Assembly: GCA_900555735.1 (NCBI GenBank)
Contig: USMI01000052.1
Span: 1 to 11,093, forward strand
DNA: 11,093 nucleotides
Reading direction: 5' to 3'
Origin: an uncultured Eubacteriales bacterium
Lineage (GTDB): Bacteria > Bacillota > Clostridia > Oscillospirales > Oscillospiraceae
The notes beneath the pieces were generated by a model. That model searched no databases and was not told the origin of the DNA. It saw only the letters and a list, made by a program, of their open reading frames with translations. A program made the translations under genes and the position numbers. Each line of letters begins with the position of its first letter. The first letter of the stretch is position 1. Shown in pieces: positions 7,542 to 11,093 of this stretch.

Positions 7542-8463
7542 AGTTCTCTCTCGCTATCTCAAATGTGGAGGGCGGCAGCACATAGTTCCGCTCCTCCGCC
7601 GTCAGGCCGAATTTGATCTTGATGCGCTCCAGCTTCCGTACCCACGGGTCGCCCAGTGCCCACAGCACCAGAAACGTACACAGCCCGTGGCAGAAGTCGA
7701 AGAAAAAGCTGGATAGATAGGCCGCGCCTATCGTCTGCCAGGTAAGGGGGCTTACATACCCGATGATGAAATACAGGTTCATGATCCAGCCGTACAGAAA
7801 GCCGGACAGGAAACCATAAAGGCATAGCCGCAGGGGCGCGTGGTCGGTAAGCTGCCGCACAAAATGCAGCAAATCGCCCCGGTTCGTATTCGCCGGACAC
7901 AGCCTGTCCCACAGCTTCGCCGTGAAGTGAGGGCGGTTCTTTTCCGCAAACACACCTGCATTTTGCAGGATACCCGCCAGAAAGCCCACCAGCCCCCATG
8001 TGAACATCTGCCATGGCGTCCACGGCCCCTGTCCGAAAATGAAGTTGCTGACAAAGGCGGTCAGCGCGCCGGTAAGAAAGCCCGCCTCCGGCCCGAAGGC
8101 CACCGCCGTAATGATAATGATGGCGGAGCAGGGCTTGAAGTTGGGCAGGGGGATGATCTCGAATACCGTGCGGCCTACCACGGCAATGGCCGCCATCACC
8201 GCAATCGGCACCAGCTCGCGAGCCTGGGGCTTCCTCTTATCAAATACCAGAAGGAAGGGGATGGCGGAGGCCAGCAGGAACAGCAGGCCCAGCAGAATAT
8301 CGGAGTTGAGGATAAGGTGATCCCAGAAGGTACGTGAGCCCACCGGATTGACCGCGGGGCGGTGGCTGTGGTAATAGCCGAAGGCCGCCATCAGGGCGGG
8401 CAGCACCAGCAGGATCACCCACGCGGCGGCTCTGGTGCGGCGGCTGACAAAGAGCTTCGACAC
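7534..8463 (-). CDS. ECF transporter substrate-binding membrane subunit (EcfS), probably for cobalamin/corrinoid (CbrT-like)
   Basis: This is a 309-residue polytopic membrane protein. An N-terminal basic stretch and two helices (about 12-30 and 49-73) precede a core of roughly six helices (about 80-275). The core carries ARELVPIAVMAAIAVVGR (81-98), the conserved PNFKPCSAIIIITAVAFGPEAGFLTGAL region, and the highly conserved GQGPWTPWQMFTWGLVGFLAG block (144-164). I associate these with S components of the cobalamin type (CbrT-like), often annotated simply as ECF transporter S component. The subunit would bind its vitamin from outside and dock on EcfT. The GTG start (8463-8461) has an unusually complete Shine-Dalgarno sequence at 8479-8469 lying inside the end of the EcfA gene, and the reading frames overlap by 49 bases. 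Family membership as EcfS is firm; the substrate is inferred from motif resemblance and from transcobalamin-like neighbours. Confidence 0.85.
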   Translation of the reverse strand: MSKLFVSRRTRAAAWVILLVLPALMAAFGYYHSHRPAVNPVGSRTFWDHLILNSDILLGLLFLLASAIPFLLVFDKRKPQARELVPIAVMAAIAVVGRTVFEIIPLPNFKPCSAIIIITAVAFGPEAGFLTGALTAFVSNFIFGQGPWTPWQMFTWGLVGFLAGILQNAGVFAEKNRPHFTAKLWDRLCPANTNRGDLLHFVRQLTDHAPLRLCLYGFLSGFLYGWIMNLYFIIGYVSPLTWQTIGAAYLSSFFFDFCHGLCTFLVLWALGDPWVRKLERIKIKFGLTAEERNYVLPPSTFEIARENYE

Positions 8464-10067
8464 GACGCGATCACCTCCTCACAGGTAATGTCCATGGGGA
8501 AGTGCTCTGCCGCGATACGGTTGGCGTCGGTGGTATAGAACCGGTTTCCGGCAAAGAAGTCGTGGGGCTCTCCTTCAGAGAGCAGCAGCCCGTCAAACAT
8601 CAAGGCGCAGCCTGTGGCATACCGGGCGGCGAATTCCACATCGTGGGTCACCACCAGAATAGACGCGCCCTCCCGGCACAGCGCCAGCAGCAGCTGCGCC
8701 AGCTCCGCCTTGGCATAGGCGTCCAGCCCTTTGGTAGGCTCGTCCAGCAGCAGCACCGTGGCCTCCCGCAGCAGCAGCTTGCCTACGGCAAGACGCTGGA
8801 TCTCGCCGCCGGACAGGTCGTAGGGATGCCGCGTTAGCAGGGGCGTCAGCTCCAGCTTTTCCGCCATCTGCATGGACTTGGCTTTGTCCTGTTCGGCACT
8901 GTCCAGCAGCTCCTTCTCCACCGTATCGGCCACAAACAGCGACCGGGCGTTCTGGGGCAGCATACACAGCCGCTGACCCTTCGCCAGCTTCACCTTGCCA
9001 CGATAGGGCTTTCGGAAGCCGGCCAGTGCCTGCATCAGAGTGGTCTTGCCCGCGCCGTTGCCGCCCAGCAGGCATAGCAGCTCACCCTGACGAAGCGTTA
9101 CATCTGTGCCCCGCAGGACGTCCTTGCCCTTTTCGGTATAGCGGAACCAAAGCTCCTTGCCCTCTAAAACGGTGGGGTGCTTTGTTTCTTTTTCGGTTTT
9201 TGTGTTCTCAGGTACGGTAGCATCTTCCGCGATGGGCAGCAGCCGCTCCAAGCGGCGGCGGCCATCCCGCACCGTCAGGGGCAGCTCGTCCACCTGCTCC
9301 AGCTCGCTGAAAATGCGGACGGCGGCGGGAAGTCCGAAATAGATACGGCTCTTTTCCGCGCTGCCGGACAGCTGCCGCGCGATCTCAGCCGGTGCGCCGT
9401 CCGACAGGATACGCCCCTGATCCATAGTCACCACACGGTCGGCGGCGGGAAATACCTCGTCCAGCCGGTGTTCCGTCATGAGGATGGCCACGCCCAGCTC
9501 ACGGTTGATCCGCTGGACGGTGGCAAGCAGATTGCGGGCGGCCAGCGGATCCAGCATGGAGGTAGGCTCGTCCAAAATCAGCAGCTTCGGCCCCATAGCC
9601 AGCGCCGAGGCCAGATTCATCAGCTGCTTCTGCCCGCCGGACAGCTCCGTGGTCTTGCTGCGAAACCATGTCTCCATGCCGAAAAAGGCGGCCATCTCCG
9701 CCACACGGCGGCGGATCACCGGAACCGGCAGCGCCATATTCTCAAGACCGAAGGCCAGCTCATGCCATACGAAATCGGTGACGATCTGATTATCCGGGTT
9801 CTGCTGTACGAAGCCGATCTCCGCCGCGGCGGTCAGCTCCGGCAGTTGGGAAAGGGGCGCGTCCTTATAAAAGGTCTCGCCGGCCTTTGCCCCCACGGGC
9901 AGCAGACCGGGCTTGGCATGGCGCAGCAGTGTGGTCTTGCCGCAGCCGGAGGGGCCGCACAGCACCACATACTCGCCCTTATGTATCTCCAACGAGACGT
10001 CGTCCAGTGCCCGCGTGTCAGCCAGCGGGTAGGAGAAGCTCAGGTGTTCAAACCGTAAGAGCGCCAT
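8415..10067 (-). CDS. Fused two-domain ECF transporter ATPase (EcfA1-EcfA2 in one chain)
   Basis: This 550-residue chain holds two complete ABC ATPase domains. Domain 1 has Walker A GPSGCGKT (38-45), Q-loop FVQQNPDNQ (86-94), signature LSGGQ (142-146), Walker B LLILDEPT (162-169) and switch H200. Domain 2 has Walker A GGNGAGKT (335-342), Q-loop LPQN (370-373), signature LSGGE (418-422), Walker B VLLLDEPT (438-445) and H475. A charged linker of about 50 residues (about 250-300) joins them. The FVQQNPDNQIVTDFVWHELAFGLEN stretch (shown here by its ends only: FVQQNPDNQ and ELAFGLEN) is typical of the EcfA/CbiO group. All catalytic residues are present in both halves. The protein energises the EcfT/EcfS complex. 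The ATG has AAAGGAGG 7 bases upstream and overlaps the end of EcfT by 28 bases. No CbiM/CbiN is encoded here, which argues against a cobalt transporter. Confidence 0.95.
   Translation of the reverse strand: MALLRFEHLSFSYPLADTRALDDVSLEIHKGEYVVLCGPSGCGKTTLLRHAKPGLLPVGAKAGETFYKDAPLSQLPELTAAAEIGFVQQNPDNQIVTDFVWHELAFGLENMALPVPVIRRRVAEMAAFFGMETWFRSKTTELSGGQKQLMNLASALAMGPKLLILDEPTSMLDPLAARNLLATVQRINRELGVAILMTEHRLDEVFPAADRVVTMDQGRILSDGAPAEIARQLSGSAEKSRIYFGLPAAVRIFSELEQVDELPLTVRDGRRRLERLLPIAEDATVPENTKTEKETKHPTVLEGKELWFRYTEKGKDVLRGTDVTLRQGELLCLLGGNGAGKTTLMQALAGFRKPYRGKVKLAKGQRLCMLPQNARSLFVADTVEKELLDSAEQDKAKSMQMAEKLELTPLLTRHPYDLSGGEIQRLAVGKLLLREATVLLLDEPTKGLDAYAKAELAQLLLALCREGASILVVTHDVEFAARYATGCALMFDGLLLSEGEPHDFFAGNRFYTTDANRIAAEHFPMDITCEEVIASCRSSLSAAAPEPPRG
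8469..8479 (-). promoter_or_regulatory. Extended Shine-Dalgarno of the S component
   Basis: AGGAGGTGATC on the minus strand matches eleven consecutive positions of the bacterial anti-Shine-Dalgarno complement. It ends 5 bases before the GTG start at 8463. It lies inside the coding end of the EcfA gene and supports the non-ATG start. Confidence 0.75.
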
Positions 10068-10933
10068 CTGATGGCCTCCTTTGTTTCAAGAATACCGGGC
10101 AGGAACATCAGCACGGCGTAAAAGACAAACATGGTATAGCTGGAGCTGCCCAGCAGCACCGGCGTCATGGCGGGATAGAACTCCATATACCCGTGACCGA
10201 AGGCGCGGGCAGTGATGCAGATACCCGCCACCGCCAGCACAAGACCCAGCGTCCGGGCGTCCCGGCCATCGAAGCGGAACAGGTGGAAGGTGGTGCGCCG
10301 CTTGGCGCCATAGCCCCGGGCTTTCATGCTGTCCGCCGTTTCCACCGCCGCCTCCATGCTCATGGTCAGCAGCACCGACAGGTTCCGCAGGGCGCTTCCC
10401 AGCCTTTGCAGCAGCCGCGTACCCTCCTCCTGTAACATGGCCTGAGACTGACGGATCTCGCGGCGATTCTGCTGAAGCTGTGGGATGAACCGCAGCGTCA
10501 TGGTGATCAGCAGCGACGTGCCGGGGAAGGGTTTGCCGAACAGGTACAGGAACTTATCGGAGGTCATGACCTCCTGATAGCAGGTAAACCACATAATGAC
10601 CGCGCACAGGGAGCAGCCGGATACCAGACCGTAGCACACGGCTTCCAGCGTGTACCACAGGTGGTTGATGGTAAAAAGCATGGTCACGCCCCGATGGTTG
10701 AATAGCGGATTGGCGAGGGCGATCAGCAGAAACATAGGCCCCACAAACCGCATGGTGTGGCCGTAGGCCCTCCAGCCCCGCAGCCGGATGGAAAACCAGC
10801 TGGCGCCCAGAAACGACAGCACTACCGTGACCGGGTGCATACAGGCCAGTGTCAGGCCCAGCACCAGCACGAAGTACGCCATACTGACCGCCGGATGCAG
10901 GTTCCCGAAGAAACGCATCCGGGTATCAGTCAT
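10040..10933 (-). CDS. ECF transporter transmembrane subunit EcfT
   Basis: This 297-residue membrane protein has a hydrophobic N-terminal half (about 18-44, 60-77, 88-118) and a long amphipathic cytoplasmic segment (about 140-215). The segment contains TLRFIPQLQQNRREIRQSQ and the coupling motif ADSMKARGYG (ARG at 205-207). More helices follow at about 219-235 and 250-280. EcfT links the S component to the ATPases; the ARG motif on the coupling helix contacts the EcfA grooves. I start it at the ATG at 10933-10931, which has AAGGA 5 bases upstream and overlaps the preceding stop (ATGACTGA). The same frame stays open upstream to 11080, but that stretch is the shadow of the DUF4430 gene. The usual first alanine-arginine-glycine motif is not evident; AML (165-167) stands roughly where it would be. 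Confidence 0.92.
   Translation of the reverse strand: MTDTRMRFFGNLHPAVSMAYFVLVLGLTLACMHPVTVVLSFLGASWFSIRLRGWRAYGHTMRFVGPMFLLIALANPLFNHRGVTMLFTINHLWYTLEAVCYGLVSGCSLCAVIMWFTCYQEVMTSDKFLYLFGKPFPGTSLLITMTLRFIPQLQQNRREIRQSQAMLQEEGTRLLQRLGSALRNLSVLLTMSMEAAVETADSMKARGYGAKRRTTFHLFRFDGRDARTLGLVLAVAGICITARAFGHGYMEFYPAMTPVLLGSSSYTMFVFYAVLMFLPGILETKEAIRWRSYGLNT
10075..10082 (-). promoter_or_regulatory. Ribosome binding site of the fused EcfA
   Basis: AAAGGAGG on the minus strand lies 7 bases before the ATG at 10067, inside the 3' end of the EcfT gene. It decides the start despite the 28-base gene overlap. Confidence 0.75.
10926..10933 (-). promoter_or_regulatory. ATGACTGA overlap linking the DUF4430 gene and EcfT
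   Basis: The EcfT ATG and the TGA of the DUF4430 gene share this 8-base block, with AAGGA 5 bases before the ATG. It places the surface-protein gene and the transporter in one translationally coupled unit and rules out a promoter of its own immediately before EcfT. Confidence 0.65.
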
Positions 10934-11093
10934 GGTTATCCTTCCATTCCTTGCCGTAGCCGTAGGGATCTCCGTTTTCCAGATCGCAGCCAAGGTCGCA
11001 GGTGTAGTTCCACTCAATGACCTCGCCGGCCTTGACGAAGTACACGCCGCAGCCGTAGTTGGGATACCAGTCGTTGACACAGTACATCCAGCC
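10926..11093 (-). CDS. C-terminal end of a DUF4430 (transcobalamin beta-domain-like) protein (N-terminus outside window)
   Basis: The last 55 codons of a minus-strand gene enter from the right edge. I translated them by hand: GWMYCVNDWYPNYGCGVYF, then VKAGEVIEWNYTCDLGCDL, then ENGDPYGYGKEWKDNHD and TGA at 10928-10926. The pattern GWMY-VN-(x)-PN-G, a K-x-GEVIEW turn and Y-T-C-D-L-G-D is the signature end of DUF4430. That domain is related to the C-terminal beta domain of intrinsic factor and transcobalamin and is frequent on clostridial surface proteins. Four cysteines in about 35 residues suggest disulfides in an extracellular protein. The stop overlaps the EcfT start by 8 bases, so it belongs to the same operon. 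Corrinoid binding is inferred; nothing can be said about the N-terminal part. Confidence 0.85.
   Translation of the reverse strand, partial: GWMYCVNDWYPNYGCGVYFVKAGEVIEWNYTCDLGCDLENGDPYGYGKEWKDNHD

Noticed and set aside
7955..7969. Perfect small hairpin (CCTGCA, 3-base loop, TGCAGG)
   Set aside because: It lies inside conserved S-component coding sequence, is short, and has no T-run after it, so it is not supported as a terminator or operator.
7534..10933. Cobalt or nickel ECF transporter (CbiMNQO type)
   Set aside because: No CbiM/CbiN or NikM/NikN is encoded, and the S protein lacks the N-terminal metal-binding Met-His start typical of CbiM. The S component and surface domains fit a vitamin instead.
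10040..11080. Longer EcfT starting at 11080 (346 residues)
   Set aside because: The extra 49 residues are the out-of-frame shadow of the DUF4430 gene end. The ATG at 10933 has AAGGA 5 bases upstream and gives a normal EcfT length.

Overview
The window is one tightly packed, entirely minus-strand block of seven genes. It reads from the right edge (promoter side) to the left edge, and both ends are cut by the window. There is no intergenic stretch longer than 9 bases. Most junctions overlap (ATGACTGA, 28 bp, 49 bp, ATGAGTGA, GTGA, ATGA), so the block is very probably part of one operon whose promoter lies beyond the right edge. Moderately GC-rich coding, Gram-positive-style Shine-Dalgarno sequences, signal peptides, a fused EcfA ATPase and DUF4430/transcobalamin-like surface domains all point to a Clostridia-type Firmicute, most likely a gut member of the Oscillospiraceae/Ruminococcaceae. 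The taxon is an inference.

Layout in transcription order: (1) 11093-10926, the tail of a protein ending in a DUF4430 (transcobalamin beta-domain-like) module. (2) 10933-10040, EcfT. (3) 10067-8415, a fused two-domain EcfA ATPase. (4) 8463-7534, an ECF S component resembling the cobalamin-type (CbrT-like) S proteins. (5) 7541-6822, a MacB/LolD-type ABC ATPase. (6) 6825-4825, a secreted, membrane-anchored beta-sandwich protein of the COG1361/CARDB kind with a very acidic cytoplasmic tail. (7) 4828-3512, a MacB/FtsX-type permease. (8) 3502-1, a large secreted protein of at least 1167 residues carrying beta-sandwich repeats around a central alpha/alpha toroid that looks like the helical barrel of transcobalamin/intrinsic factor.

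The striking point is that both halves of the animal intrinsic factor/transcobalamin fold occur in the same operon as a complete ECF transporter: the helical barrel in the last gene and the DUF4430 beta domain in the first. The simplest model is an extracellular corrinoid-capture system. Surface proteins bind cobalamin or related corrinoids and hand them to EcfS, and the EcfT/EcfAA module powers import. The MacB-like module sits between the two parts and could help assemble, export or mechanically work the surface proteins; that role is unproven. Ligand identity and the role of the MacB module are inferences, while the gene families themselves are well supported.
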